Below, piece by piece: positions 1 through 11,052 of a stretch of 34,604 bases of DNA (within the stretch, counting starts at the first letter, position 1; each line of letters begins with the position of its first letter). A model generated the notes under the pieces. It saw only the letters and a list, made by a program, of their open reading frames with translations. It ran no database searches and was not told the DNA's origin. A program made the position numbers and the translations under genes. The stretch covers positions 1 to 34,604 of the forward strand of contig JAFREE010000207.1 in assembly GCA_019400425.1 (NCBI GenBank), given 5' to 3'. The stretch is from Hymenochaete sp. R1 (Eukaryota > Basidiomycota > Agaricomycetes > Hymenochaetales > Hymenochaetaceae).

Positions 1-2071
1 ATATCTAACTAGGGGGGGGTCTTGCAGCCTAAGACCCCCCCTAACTTAGATAATTACAGGGTGTAACCGCTGGTGGTTTTTACAATGTTGGAAGTTGGCT
101 AGCTTTGTAAGGTCTACACGAGTATTGATCCTCATAACATTTTGCAGCCTCGAGTATCTTCTGCCGCCAACATTTTCGGAGATCATATCAATGTCATTAC
201 AGGTTAGTTATAATTTTGTGATATCTTAAATGATATAGTGATTGCGTCTGATCGTTGCAGAAACACGACCTCGAGCAAGTGAGAAGCCACATGCACGTAG
301 CTCTTGAGTCTCCTGACTAGGCATTTTCAACCTTTCTGTATTGATTCATAGGGTCTAACGTGATTGGTAAATGTCAAGAATCCCGTCGACATCGGCCACA
401 GCTTTCCACGTTACGATCTCTTATCTCCTTGTTTTTGTTGCACGGTAATGCTGGACGAAACAACATGACGGTTCACGGATGTCATTTATTTCAATAAAAC
501 AAAGTTCGACCGACAAATTGGGCGACGATTTCCAGGGCCACAAGTCAAGACCTGATTCAGATGCCGTTGCGAAGGCATTTCCAATCAATACATTGCGATA
601 CCTCGTGGCTTATCCGCAGTGTTCTCTGCGGTGTTCTTGATGAGGATTCTCAACCCTTCCTTTGCTCTTCTACTTCATCCGATACGAATCCACAAGTCCG
701 ACTACTCTTTGACCAGCCCTTCCGCGCGTGTGCAATTGTTATTGTTCAGTCTGCCTTGTCCCACCTCCCCTCCGGGTAGTGCCGGGCATGCGCCTGCCCT
801 CAAGTTTGAGCGCATCCCCAGGCGCTTCTTCTGAACCTGCGTTCGGTCATCCCGGTGAGTGTGTTTCGTAACTATTGTTTATGTCTGACAGCATGCCGTG
901 AGGACGGGATTCGGGTGGCTTTCTCACGCTGAAAATCCATTTATACTTTTCTTACTCCGCCGAATGAATTTTCAATCAGACCCTTGCCACAGGAATGGCC
1001 TTTTCCCTGCCTGCCTACTAAGGAATGGGATTCAAATATGGTCGTTCATATAGCAACAGACGTCCGCTCGGCGGTCGGTTACTTGCTGAGTGTCATTCGT
1101 TCAAAGTCTTTTATGCATTTGTCACCTTTTTTTTTCATATACATCACGCATCGAGAGGGAAACCTGGGCATTATGCTATTGTGACATCAGCACGACTCGC
1201 GTCTTATCTACTATAATAGGATTATTGCGGAAATTTCCTGAAACGCGATGTAGGTAGATTGTCAGGCGAGCACTATTCGACTTTTCTTTACGTGGCAATT
1301 TATTTTAATTCATGGTTTCTTGCTTCTCAACAGAATACATAACGATCACGTTAGGAGCTGCATCTGAAAGACAGCAACACGAAAAAATTGCGTCGTGGCA
1401 ACTCATCTTCTTTCTATTATCCTTCGTACACGTTTTCCCCTGTGCGACGCGATGTGTTTTGATGGGCTCCAAGGCTAAGCCAACAATCACTGGCAATGCG
1501 TTGGCACAAGCTGTTAGTGTTTCTCTTTATACTGATTGCGTTTTTGTTTGCTTGTTTGCTGAGCAGCTTCGGCGATGATTCTGTATCACTGATTCTCGTA
1601 AACCCATCATCTGCGCCGCAATAAGGTCCGTGACCTCTATACTTGTCGATTTTATATGCGTATTTTATAGTATGACTTCCTTAATCAGGCATGTCTTTTG
1701 AGTCTTTTTGGATTTCTCTTTCTCCGTTCATCTCATTTCCTCACGAACTGCGATTTAGAAATCGGTCCAGTGACAGACCAAGTCAGCGAGTCAGACACGA
1801 GTTCTTCGTGTTCCCTTTCATTTCTCAAGCGTTTTTGTAGCCTGTCTTTCGGTCCGTAAAATTTTTCACTTCGATATCAAATTCGCACACTTATGTGCCG
1901 CCCGACAAGTATCCAAAGTAGGAAGATCGCCACCAGAACTTTGAAACCCTTTCCCTCCGCCGTTCATCCATGCCAATCCATTTGGTCGTTCGATTTAAGC
2001 TGCTATGGCCTCAAAGCTTTCGTCAAAAATCTCCCCCTCTCGTCTCTCAGAGTGGTTTTGCTCCGGTAAAA
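1..2071. other. Gene-poor left flank
   Basis: No protein of recognisable family could be assembled here on either strand. Short open frames around 561-834, 984-1216 and 1312-1578 lack conserved motifs, convincing splice continuity or start context. Around 125-270 there is a short exon-like stretch with a plausible GT-AG intron, but the reading closes almost at once. The part just before 2072 may be the 5' leader of the Zn2Cys6 gene. A second in-frame ATG at 1970 would add 34 residues to that gene. Confidence 0.6.
2..52. repeat. Near-perfect 22-bp inverted repeat (G-tract hairpin)
   Basis: Positions 2-23 and 31-52 are inverted copies matching at 19 of 22 positions, separated by a 7-nt loop. 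One arm carries eight G in a row and the other seven C. It lies at the window edge, so it could be a freestanding hairpin, a terminator-like structure or the end of a miniature inverted-repeat element that continues outside. Confidence 0.6.
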
Positions 2072-2998
2072 ATGTACGACGAGTTCTTTGAAGACGGGCA
2101 GCATTTCAGCGCAAACCTCTTGACGCGTAAGCCTCCTTTCCCCACTCCGGTTTATAATGCATTATCGTGAAGCACTCACAACACTTTGTCAGGCTTGCAT
2201 CAATGCCAACCGGCCGACGAACAAGAATGGCCAACTACTGACATACCCCGCTTGTATGACATGAACGATACCTCAACGAACTCTGCTGGTACGAGCCACC
2301 ACGCATCGCCACACGTACCAAACAACACACCCACAAGCGTGTCTCCGGGCAGTTCGATACGCATTCCTGATACGGGCCCCAACTTCGTTTCAAGGTCGTC
2401 GCCCCTATCAACTTTCCCTTCCCCGGTCTCACCCGACGTTGCTTCGTTTTTCAACAACGGTGTTGCACAGGACATCCCGTTTTATCCAGGAAGCGCTCAA
2501 GTGTCGAACACCGCCAGTCAGCACGGTGCAGCGGACCTTCACGATCGAGTCCACCAATTGAGCATCGACCCGATACTGGGAACAAATAACGAAATACAAG
2601 ACTCTTTCGCGAGCGTGTCACCCGGCGCCATTAGAGAAGAGCAATTGAGCGCATTCTCCAGCCCCGAGGGAAGCCAACCAATTGAAGAACTTGGTCAGAG
2701 TGGTCGTCGTCGCTCGGAAAAAAATCATGACCCCTGTACGGAGTGTAAGCGCTCGAAGAAAAAGGCAAGCTCTCCCCTCGTTGCACACATTCTCTCGGTG
2801 CATTAGCCCACCGGCAACTCATTTTACTACATGATATTCATGGTTTTTCAGTGCGAGTACATTAAAGAAAATCCACGCCTCTGTTCGAGGTGTGAACACC
2901 GTGGTAAAACACAATGCCCGGATTCAAAGGCTCAATCGATCGCGGAACCCCAGCCCGAAGTGCGCATTCTTTCATCCCATCTTAACATTGCGTTCTGA
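2072..2998 (+). CDS. Zn2Cys6 (fungal binuclear zinc cluster) regulator, 3' end unresolved
   Basis: Probable DNA-binding transcription regulator. Supported exons are 2072-2126, 2193-2764 and 2852 onward. The first intron (2127-2192) is GT-AG. The second (2765-2851) is GC-AG (GCAAGC donor) and falls inside the zinc cluster, between KKK and the third Cys. Joined, the cysteines read C-x2-C-x6-C-x9-C-x2-C-x7-C, which fits the family spacing. About 190 residues of Ser/Pro/Asn-rich, probably disordered sequence precede the domain. The frame closes at 2996-2998. If 2960-3021 is a further intron, it closes instead at 3070-3072. Either way the protein is only about 235-260 residues, with no middle homology region, so more exons may exist or the gene may be decayed. 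The ATG at 1970 is an alternative start. The zinc cluster is convincing; the ends are not. Confidence 0.65.
2765..2851 (+). other. GC-AG intron splitting the zinc cluster
   Basis: The donor is AAG followed by GCAAGC and the acceptor is TTTTTCAG. Removing these 87 nt joins TECKRSKKK to CEYI in frame and restores all six metal-binding cysteines. No GT donor nearby gives the same result. GC-AG introns are a known minor class whose donors usually resemble AG|GCAAGT, which fits well here. Confidence 0.7.
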
Positions 2999-3072
2999 AC
3001 TGACGGAATACTGTGACTCAGCTGACCTTCGTCCACCACGAGCTTTCGGCTTCACGTCAGGATCAAACCTGA

Positions 3073-4986
3073 GACGCCGGGGCTCGTCGATATCTTTTAA
3101 TGTTTCAGTCATTTCCCACTTTTATATGCCAGCTCCCGGTGTTCCGATACACGCTTCAACATCGTTTTTCTATACTATACTCTTGCCACATTGTAATCGT
3201 GCCCTCGTTTCTTGTTGTAGTCTCTGACGGATTGCCACCGTTATCGCCGTTCACATGCAGCTCATTTGCCCGCACTGTATTAGGGTAAACCCATTTCGTT
3301 CCAATCTCGATCAGTTATTCGGAACGAGTTCCTGCTTTTATCCCTTACTTTTGAGTCATCGATTCTTGACGGCAGTGCACATTGAAAAGTATTGTTTATC
3401 GTTGCTCGCAGGTTCTATGCAGACCCGCGGGTCCGTCTACCTGATATTCTATAGACCTATGGTATGTTCTTTCACCGCGGCCATGGTGACCTATCAGCAA
3501 GACACTCACTTCTTTCCGGTCATTTCTTCCTGGTGAACGGCATACTCCGAACATGGCCTTCCGTGGGTTTTGCGCTGCCTGAACCCATGACTGTAATGAA
3601 ACCATAATCGTACTTCAATCGCAGTGATTCCAATATGAGAACTGTCGCGAGAAGTCAGATCAGAAAACTTCCGCACAATGGTCATTGACGGTTTTGGCAG
3701 GTGACCCATCTTAATCTTGATCTTCAAATTCCCATATTGTAAATAAAAAGCGGTAGAAGATGTTGAAAAGATCTCACCCAGTGAGTGCATGAGCTGAGAA
3801 AATCAATCTAAATCCTCCGAAATTTCACCACTTTACTTATTACCCGGCCCAGCCCCCGCCATTGTTCGGAACTTTGGCCCCCTTCTTTGTCTCCCGTACA
3901 TACACACCCGAAATTTTGTTCATTTTTGGAACCCGCCATCAGACTCAAGAACTGTTCCTGCCGTAGTGGGTGGTGTACGCCCCATCCTGATTAGGGAGGT
4001 AAGGGGGATTTGCATCCGCTTCTCCGATGTTCAACTTGGACACACACGCACCCACAGGCGCCCGCGGCAGATCGTTGAGCAGACGACAATAGACGCGAGG
4101 TTCTGCGGACACTCCCAATTTTGTTTTCCCAGTTGCCGTTTTTCTTTTCATCGTCGCTGGGATAATTTCCTGCCAAACTTCATAAAACTCTTCCGGCGAA
4201 AATCAGAGAAATTAGAATTTAGAAGATGTTAATAGATACTGACTAGTGTCGCATCCAAAGGCATCCTAAGGCTTGAAATATTATGAAAAGACAACAAAAA
4301 ATGATGAGCTGGACTAATGCAGTAGCAGTGCTAATTTGACTTGATGCCGAGAAGGAAGAGAGTAATAAATCAACTGAACTGAGCCTCGTGTATGATAGGA
4401 GATGATACTCACTTCAGCTCAAGTTATATTGTCTATTGCCCTACCATCAGACTGAAGTAGACTGAGGTTATAGACTTATAAACACAGTAAACCTGAGCTA
4501 AATGCAAGGCAATTCATGTTTGTATGTGAAGTTGCAGTCTTGGTATCTGTAGACTGGAGCACAAGTGCAAGTGTCAATTTATCCATTTTGTCGATTGCTT
4601 CTACTTCTGTAGAGTCAATAACTCTTAGTCTAAGACTCTACAGTACAGCCCTTTGAAATTGCGTCCATGGATGATTTAAGACTGAAGACCAGCAGAGAAT
4701 GTGATATGACGAGGAACGGGAACTATACTTAAACAGGAACTTCGCTTCCCTCGAACACATCAAGTGCCTCCTATAACCATTCAGTCACAATTTACAAAAA
4801 TTGCAGAGATCTTGCTGTAGATAACGCACTCCAAATTGAAATGTGAAGATGCATCATCATCCATATTTCCTTTGGACCTCGGCCAGCCAACCAGTGACAG
4901 TAATCACTTAAACACATGAAAACTCACGTAACCCGTCCCAGAGGCGCATCGCGTCGCGACCCTTGCCAACACGCCCGCACGGGTCT
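3073..4986. other. Intergenic region with no recognised gene
   Basis: Short frames occur at 3255-3536, 3506-3790 and 3945-4232, but none has a recognisable domain or joins plausibly to another. Later exons of the Zn2Cys6 gene could lie in 3100-3540, where several AG acceptors and GT donors sit; I could not choose among them. The 4200-4900 part is AT-richer, with a 10-bp inverted repeat near 4607-4643. The last hundred bases before 4987 are probably ATG15 3' untranslated sequence. Confidence 0.5.
4607..4643. repeat. 10-bp perfect inverted repeat
   Basis: CTGTAGAGTC at 4607-4616 is followed by its exact reverse complement at 4634-4643, with a 17-nt loop. No coding context. It may be a chance stem or a remnant of a small element. 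Confidence 0.4.
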
Positions 4987-6747
4987 TCATAACTCGCCGA
5001 AGCTCTTCTTCTTAAAGTCGCCGAACTCCCAATTGTAACAATCCTGCACATCCGACGTCGCAAGAATTCCCAAAACGTTCAAGGTTTGTTTATCTGTAAG
5101 CTCTCACACACGCGGAGATTAACCTGCGAGAACTCACCATACATCCTTCCTCCTCCTTGGCCTCAGGGACCGCCCTGCCCCCGGAACCGTCAGGCCCGGG
5201 CTTCTCCCAATCTTCATTGAGCACGTGCTCGATGACTTCGTTAATGGAATGCTTCCGGATGTCGACGCCCCACCCGAATTTGGAGACGGTGTCGTAGACG
5301 ATGGAACGGCCCAGATGACATCTGTGATAACGGACAGGAGACGGTGATCGATGGTTAGTAGGCGATAAGTTGATATTGCGGAAATGAATTAATGTAGACT
5401 TACTTCGTTTCTAAAGCATACCCTCCCGCGGCGCAGAGTGAGGTGACACCGGTGCATACGCCCATGGCAATTGAGTCTGCTGTATTATAAACGTGGGTGA
5501 TATGATGCGTCGAAGGCTATGAATGAGCTCTTCAGCCAATGCTGAGCCATGATAAAGGCCGATGAGAGATGTAATTACAGGCGAAGGAAGATGGAGTCTC
5601 TGAGAAGCTAACTTTTCGCCTGGCGCCTCGAATGCAACTGTAGGAACGCCAAAAGTGGCTCCCATTAGCGATGCAAGAGATCCTCCCAATGAATGCCCTA
5701 AAACAGTTCGAGTTTTCAACAACGGTGGAGAAAAGAAGGGGTCGAGTTTACTCACCAGTCAGCCAAATGTCGGCGTTAGGGTATAAGTATGTGACATTCC
5801 GATACAAATTCTATAATAATGTTAGCGGCGGTTCATTTTGATTACAAACCGAAGGCAGCTCACAATTGCAGTATGATAAAACAAGCTTTCGTCGGTCAAC
5901 GCCTCCTGCACGCACCCCGTATCGCACTTATATCCACCCGAATAACAGTCGCACACCGTACTCCACGTCGGACCCACTCTTGCACAGCAACACGAAAAAA
6001 GCAAGTTATCATTGAACTTGTCTTTCTTTACGGTGGGTCCTCCACCGCCAACGGCCCACCCGGCGGAGGTACCTTTCACCGAAAGGACAACAGTGGAGTT
6101 GTCGTCCGAGACGAAAATGTATCCACGGAAGCCGTCACTATCCGGCTCCCATCCGAAAGGATAGCTCTGAAACCGATCAATATTTAAAGGTGGAAAGGAG
6201 AATAGGTGGACAGGCCATTAAAGAAACAAAGCGTGCTCACATCGTTGCCCCAAGTCTCTCCAAGCTCATACCAGCCCCGCTCTCCCGGCTCATAGTATGC
6301 ATTATTCGTCATCTTCGCAAGAGTCAGTAGCGTTTCCCTGTCATCGGTATTTGGTGCCGGCACGTCCGCCTGTATCCATAAGTCCGCGTCTGTTTGATCC
6401 AGCCCGGGATGTCTTTGAGCCGACAGGCCAAAGCGAAGGGAGTTTCGAGCGGCATGAAAAGCATCCAGAGACTTCGGACGATGTGTACGAATCTCATTCG
6501 AGTGTATTATTAAGTCTTCTAGATCCGAGTTTGCGAGATTAGAGGAAGAAGGGTAGACATCCTTGAAGAGGATACGCGAATCATTGGCAATGGCGTGTTC
6601 GTGCCGTAACGTGAAAGACAATGACTTTGTCGGCACAGTTGTCGACGTTTGTTCATATTGATAATTCCGGTGATATGGTGAGAGAAATAGAAGAGGGGCT
6701 ACTAGGAGCTGGAGGGCGGAAGGGAGGGAGTGCAACATCATGGTCAA
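4987..6747 (-). CDS. ATG15: ATG15-type vacuolar phospholipase (class 3 lipase)
   Basis: Lipase that in fungi is delivered to the vacuole and breaks down autophagic bodies. Seven exons, in coding order: 6241-6747, 5864-6166, 5756-5810, 5579-5697, 5404-5516, 5138-5321 and 4987-5043. They sum to 1338 nt, or 445 residues. All six introns are GT-AG, 53-94 nt. The N terminus has a hydrophobic stretch (about residues 5-25) fitting the family's single membrane anchor. Family blocks follow: AKMTNNAYYEPG near the end of exon 1, KGTSAGWAVGGG and a Cys-rich CDCYSGGYKCDTGC segment in exon 2, and the catalytic GHSLG (Ser about 291) across the exon 3/4 junction. Then come VYNTADSIAMG with the likely catalytic Asp and a C-terminal DCYNWEFG. 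The fourth intron had to be removed to join LHLPSP to PSTHHITHVY. MTMM leaves a choice of nearby starts. Confidence 0.92.
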
Positions 6748-7036
6748 GTTGAAGGGAAAGGACGCTGCTCGCTTGAACTAACTGGCGCACATGTACTCCG
6801 GCACGGCTGTCCATTTTAGGCATTTCCGTCTAATTCGGACAGCACACCGGTGAAATCTCGCTCGCCCAAAGTTTCAGGTCAAGTCTCAAGAATTACATAG
6901 AAACAAAATGCCTAACATTTTACTTATTTCTCATTTCTAGCTCAATAATCGTGGACATGTATAATTGGCGTGTAGATCTTCAAATGTATTTTCTATTTCT
7001 GCGTACCGTATGCCGGTCAGCACGATAGCCAGAAAT

Positions 7037-7952
7037 TTAAACAACGAAACCCTGGAAGAAGGTTATCAGGACGTGTCGCCGAGTTCTCGAACAGATTTCA
7101 GAGCTCACCCCATTAACAGTTAACACCTGTCCGTTCATCCACCCAAACTCCTTTTCACAAACCTTTGCTACAACGTCCGCAACCTCCCTCGGCTCGCCCA
7201 GCCTTTTCTGAGGATGTAAGTTCGCAAAGAACCCAATCTGCGCTTCCGTCTTATCCTTCCTGAATAGCTCGGTATCGATAGGACCTGGCGCGATGCAGTT
7301 GACGGTAATTTCACGCGGACCGAGGGTTTTGGCTAGGACACGCGTGAGCTGCTCGACAGCACCTTTTGTGGCGGCGTACACAAGGGCGGTAGGTGGAACG
7401 ATGGAAGCGCGGGTGAGTGAAGTGGAGAAGAATAAGATTCTGGACCCTGAGATACAGAAAACCGTAGGGTCAAAATCGGAGTTATTCGAGTAAAGACAGG
7501 GGAAATGGAAACGCACCTGGTCTCAGAGACTCCTGAGCAGCGTGGACGAGGAATAATGGTCCTTTCACGTTTACATTGAACAAGTCATCATAATAAGCTT
7601 CGTCCACTTCAGGCAGCGTCTTGTTCCCCATCATCCCAGCATTCAAAATCAGCAGATCCACCTGCCCAAACGCCTTCGTCGACTCCTCGAACAAACTCTT
7701 TGCCGCCGCCACAGAAGACACGTCCGCCTGGATGGCGACAGCGACAGGAGCATTCCCCGGCGCGTTGACTTTCGAATTGAGAGCCTCGACGACCGAGGTT
7801 GCCTCAGCCTCACTTCGGGCGTAGTTGACGACGACTTTGGCTCCGGAGTCGACCAAACGGTGGGCGATGGCGGCGCCGATGCCGCGCGAGGCGCCTGTGA
7901 CGATGGCGACTTTCCCGGCAAGCGGAACAAGAGCAGACGATTGTTCATCCAT
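7037..7952 (-). CDS. Short-chain dehydrogenase/reductase (SDR)
   Basis: NAD(P)-dependent oxidoreductase of the classical SDR family, closest in style to 3-oxoacyl-ACP-reductase-like or versicolorin-reductase-like members. The substrate is not predictable. Exons in coding order are 7517-7952, 7109-7446 and 7037-7051, giving 789 nt and 262 residues, a normal length. The cofactor motif TGASRGIG is at residues 19-26, followed by the NAG motif (LILNAG) and NVNVKGP. The catalytic Tyr and Lys are in YAATK (about Tyr169, Lys173), with Ser153 or Ser155 upstream. PG-IDTE follows the active site. The second intron (7052-7108) replaces a frame that would run on without homology. Splicing gives the family-like end VNGGFVV from a final exon of four residues plus stop. 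The gene lies 290 bp from the ATG15 start on the same strand; no functional link is implied. Confidence 0.9.
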
Positions 7953-8471
7953 TATATGAGCAGAGCCGCGAGCAGTTTTGAGGGAGGTTTAGTGAAGAGG
8001 AGACCGATGGATTGCTTATATGCGGTTGTCGAGCTGGTAGCAAGCTGGTTAGTTAAGTAGTAGCAGACGCGTCCGGGCGAAGCTCGGCATGGTGGACTGA
8101 TGAGTGATGACGATCGTCATCCCGATAACGGATCAATTTCTTACTCATAAAAATCCGCCGGAAAAAAAGATTCTTGTCGACCAGACTTCACTTCTTTTTC
8201 TCTGAAGCCGACGAGTCATAAATTATTCCTCTGCTCAAAGTTTCTACCGCTTTGTCTCAACGCGATACAAGCAGAAATTAGCCGGAACATCCGAAAATTG
8301 TCGCATGGCGTTCCAGAAGAGTATTTCTTGATCCCGGCAATAATTGAGTGTTAATCAGCGAGACTTCAGCAACCCCGAGAACGGTTGTGCAGTTGTATAC
8401 GAAGGGACGATGCGATAGGGTGATCTGAGTGAGCTCACAACAATACGATTTGATTTGACTAACAACTACTA
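7953..8471. other. SDR upstream region
   Basis: This is the gap between the SDR start and the end of the F-box gene on the same strand. It contains a perfect 16-bp palindrome at 8106-8121 and no convincing open frame. It should hold the SDR promoter. Confidence 0.6.
8106..8121. promoter_or_regulatory. 16-bp palindrome with TGACG half-sites
   Basis: GATGACGATCGTCATC is its own reverse complement. The core, TGACG-AT-CGTCA, consists of two inverted TGACG half-sites, which are bound by many bZIP (ATF/CREB-type) factors. It is about 155-170 bp upstream of the SDR ATG on the minus strand, a plausible promoter distance. Binding is inferred only. Confidence 0.45.
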
Positions 8472-10250
8472 TCAGCTAGGACCGTGCAGCCTCACATCAC
8501 AACCCCTCAGCCCACATTGCTTCACGAGCTCCACGTTCTCCTTCGACAGCACATCTCTATCAACCGTCATCTGGAAATGATCCAGCGACTCTCTGCGAGT
8601 GTGAAGCATGGAAACGAGAGAATGTATGGCCGAACCCGGGAATGAGCACCATTCGAAGTCAAGGTACTCCAAGTCGGGAATAAACAAGTCGTCTCGGCTC
8701 GATTCCGAAGGATTTGTAGGGAGTGTCAATGCATCGAGGAAGTCATTGTCCACTTTGAACGACGTCAACGACAGATTCACAAGCCCACGCCACACCCGCA
8801 GACAATCAAGGAACCCACCATCGATCTCTCGATGAGTAGTCTCGCAGTTGACGATGTTGATGAGACTCAACCGCGCTTGAGGCTCCCTGTCAGCAAAGGC
8901 ATGGAGAGAGGTCCAAGGCATCGTTGATCCAGGCCCCCGCAAGCTGAGCTCGGCAAGCTGCGGGGCGACGATGGCCGAAAGGATGGGAGAGACGTCAACG
9001 GTTTTTGACCAGTTAAGATAGAGTACTTCGAGTTTGGGAAGGTCTATTTGTCGCTCGGGGGGCAAGCCCTCGAAGCCAACCATACCCTCCCTGAACAATC
9101 GAGCACGAGCATCCGTTCCCGTCCCCGGTGCGGCGAACAAATCAAGGAAACACTGCTCGAGGTTGGGTAGGACGGACAAGACCTCAAAAGCTTGAGAAGG
9201 ACTTATGCAGGCCATGCCGATGGGGTCTCTGAGATAGAGCTCGGTCAGGGCGGGAGGAGGCGGGCGGAGAAGCATGGGGAGACTAAGGACGGTATGACTC
9301 ATATCCAGGACCCGAAGTGATTCCGGGAGCACGAGCCTCGACTCGTCCACCGGGTACACCATACTCCACGGCTCTCCCTCCTCATTACGAATTGGGATCC
9401 GGTTCGTATGCTCGTCGTCCGGGTCAGTCACCATGAGCTCTTCGAGACTTTTCAGCTTCGATAGTGGGGTCAATCGATGGAGAAGGTGCTGAGCTGGGAT
9501 GCTCTCGAGCACTCGTATTCTATCTGCGTGTGGGATCAGTCTTGTCATTGCAGTATGTATCATTTTCAATGTATCGGTCGATGTTAGCCAGGGACTGACA
9601 CCCGTATAAAGCCCAAGATCAACGGACAACGGCCTCGTCGCTGACCGCTCCAGGAACTTGCCAAAGATCTGAGATACTGTCTTTCGGTCTCTCGGTGACC
9701 CGGGCTCGTCCATCTCATACGAATAAGGCAGCGCTATCGAGTCCCATAGCGCAGGCGTTTGCAAAGCGACGACTCGCCACCTCTTGCACACATGCGTCAG
9801 GACAAGAGGAGAAGACAGAAGCGAGAACGAGGGCCTGCAGGGAAGAGTATGGATGAAGATTTGGGATAAGACTTCGGAAGGAACGTGAGTTATAGGATGT
9901 GAAGGTGTGTCTTGCACGTCATTTGTAGTGGACTCCCCATGTTTCTCTCGTTCGTCGGAGCACCCTTGGCTACCGGAACGAGTGAGAGAGGGAGGACGTG
10001 GCGACACGCCGTTGGATATGATGTTCGTTTTGGTGGAAGTAAAAGGAGTGGAAGGGGCCGGGCTCAAGGCGAAGGCGGAGAAGGGACGAGCGATAGGAAA
10101 GGGGAGGAGAGAATGGCGTTTCGCACGAGTCTCAGTGACGGAAGCCCTTTGGTGAAGCAAAGACAGAAACACCTCCCGCTTGATTTGTTGAATCTCAACT
10201 TTGCACCTTTGGGCTGTTGCAACGCTCAAAAAGGACGAATTTCGAGTCAA
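8472..10250 (-). CDS. F-box-like domain protein, single exon
   Basis: Probably an adaptor of an SCF-type ubiquitin ligase: the F-box contacts Skp1 and the rest selects a target. The unbroken frame codes for 592 residues. The F-box-like segment is at about 118-170, with VPSEVLSQIFIHTLP followed by LTHVCKRWRVVALQTPALWD, a common arrangement in agaricomycete F-box expansions. The following 400 residues contain irregular leucine-rich stretches (LRVLDMSHTVLSLP, LTELYLRD, LEVLYLNWS, LAELSLRG), suggesting an LRR-like solenoid. The 115 residues before the F-box are basic and low complexity, so translation may really begin further in. Its target is unknown. Confidence 0.8.
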   Translation of the reverse strand: MTRNSSFLSVATAQRCKVEIQQIKREVFLSLLHQRASVTETRAKRHSLLPFPIARPFSAFALSPAPSTPFTSTKTNIISNGVSPRPPSLTRSGSQGCSDEREKHGESTTNDVQDTPSHPITHVPSEVLSQIFIHTLPCRPSFSLLSSPLVLTHVCKRWRVVALQTPALWDSIALPYSYEMDEPGSPRDRKTVSQIFGKFLERSATRPLSVDLGLYTGVSPWLTSTDTLKMIHTAMTRLIPHADRIRVLESIPAQHLLHRLTPLSKLKSLEELMVTDPDDEHTNRIPIRNEEGEPWSMVYPVDESRLVLPESLRVLDMSHTVLSLPMLLRPPPPALTELYLRDPIGMACISPSQAFEVLSVLPNLEQCFLDLFAAPGTGTDARARLFREGMVGFEGLPPERQIDLPKLEVLYLNWSKTVDVSPILSAIVAPQLAELSLRGPGSTMPWTSLHAFADREPQARLSLINIVNCETTHREIDGGFLDCLRVWRGLVNLSLTSFKVDNDFLDALTLPTNPSESSRDDLFIPDLEYLDFEWCSFPGSAIHSLVSMLHTRRESLDHFQMTVDRDVLSKENVELVKQCGLRGCDVRLHGPS

Positions 10251-11052
10251 CTTTGCGTCGGACCAAGCACGCCTGTATTTCCGCGGAGTCGAGAGTTGTC
10301 AACAATTTGTGACTACAACTCTATCCAGAGAAAAGAGATAAAAATTTCGAATCGTTCTCCCACAATCTTTGCAGCGTAATATCGGGTCTGCGGGGATCCT
10401 ATACAAGTGACTCGAATCCATGATCATGAGTTCTGAGCATGGCCAAACAAATTTGGTTCCCATTCAGAGTTTTCCGTCAGTAAGCTTCTTTCATAAATGG
10501 AGTCATATGCAACATCGAAGCGCCTGTAAGAAGTCTTTTGATAGCCTTGCCTGGAGTGAGTAACAGATAAGAGACGTACGCCTTTCCGAGCTTCTCTACT
10601 GCGCTTCTGTGCATTGAATACAAATCAAAGGTTTCAAGTGAATCACCATTCAATCATGGCCAATTTTGACGATGGCCAGGAAATGTATGTGTGGCAATTG
10701 TGTTACCAGGCAATAGTGATTCGAGGGGTGGGTCCGAAGGGGTCAACATGCAGTACAATAACAAGGGAATCAAAAATAGTGTGGTTGGCCAGTCAACGAG
10801 CAACAGAACAGATTCAGAAGCGTGTGAGAATCCAGGGACGGGATGGGAATACAAACAATTGTAATACTATTTCCATATTTGTCAAAATAATTGTGGTGTG
10901 ATAGTAGTTCCTTGATTACGTGATATTACTTTCATCGCCCTGACCGACTTCTGGAGGCTTTGGGCCGAGATGACCTGGGGCTCCACTTGGGCTCATCGTC
11001 CTCCGTCCTCACTTCCCTTCTCTTCCTACCATCACTTTCACCACCCGTCTTC
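10251..11052. other. Divergent promoter region between F-box and GH5 genes
   Basis: About 800 bp separate the two divergent starts. No conserved protein is visible; the frame at 10614-10901 lacks any recognisable motif. Promoters of both genes must lie here, but I found no clear dyad or TATA element. Confidence 0.55.

Noticed and set aside
125..300. Exon-like fragment reading SSAANIFGDHINVIT followed by a plausible intron
   Set aside because: It faintly recalls the N termini of some agaricomycete NACHT-type proteins, but frames close on both sides and no downstream domain follows.
2072..2998. Zn2Cys6 factor as the regulator of the P450 array
   Set aside because: It is about 19 kb away with six unrelated genes between, and nothing in the sequence links its binding site to the P450 dyads.
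9907..10379. Plus-strand frames of 82 and 155 codons
   Set aside because: They are antisense to the F-box gene N terminus, rich in Gly/Arg/Glu from codon mirroring, with no motif.
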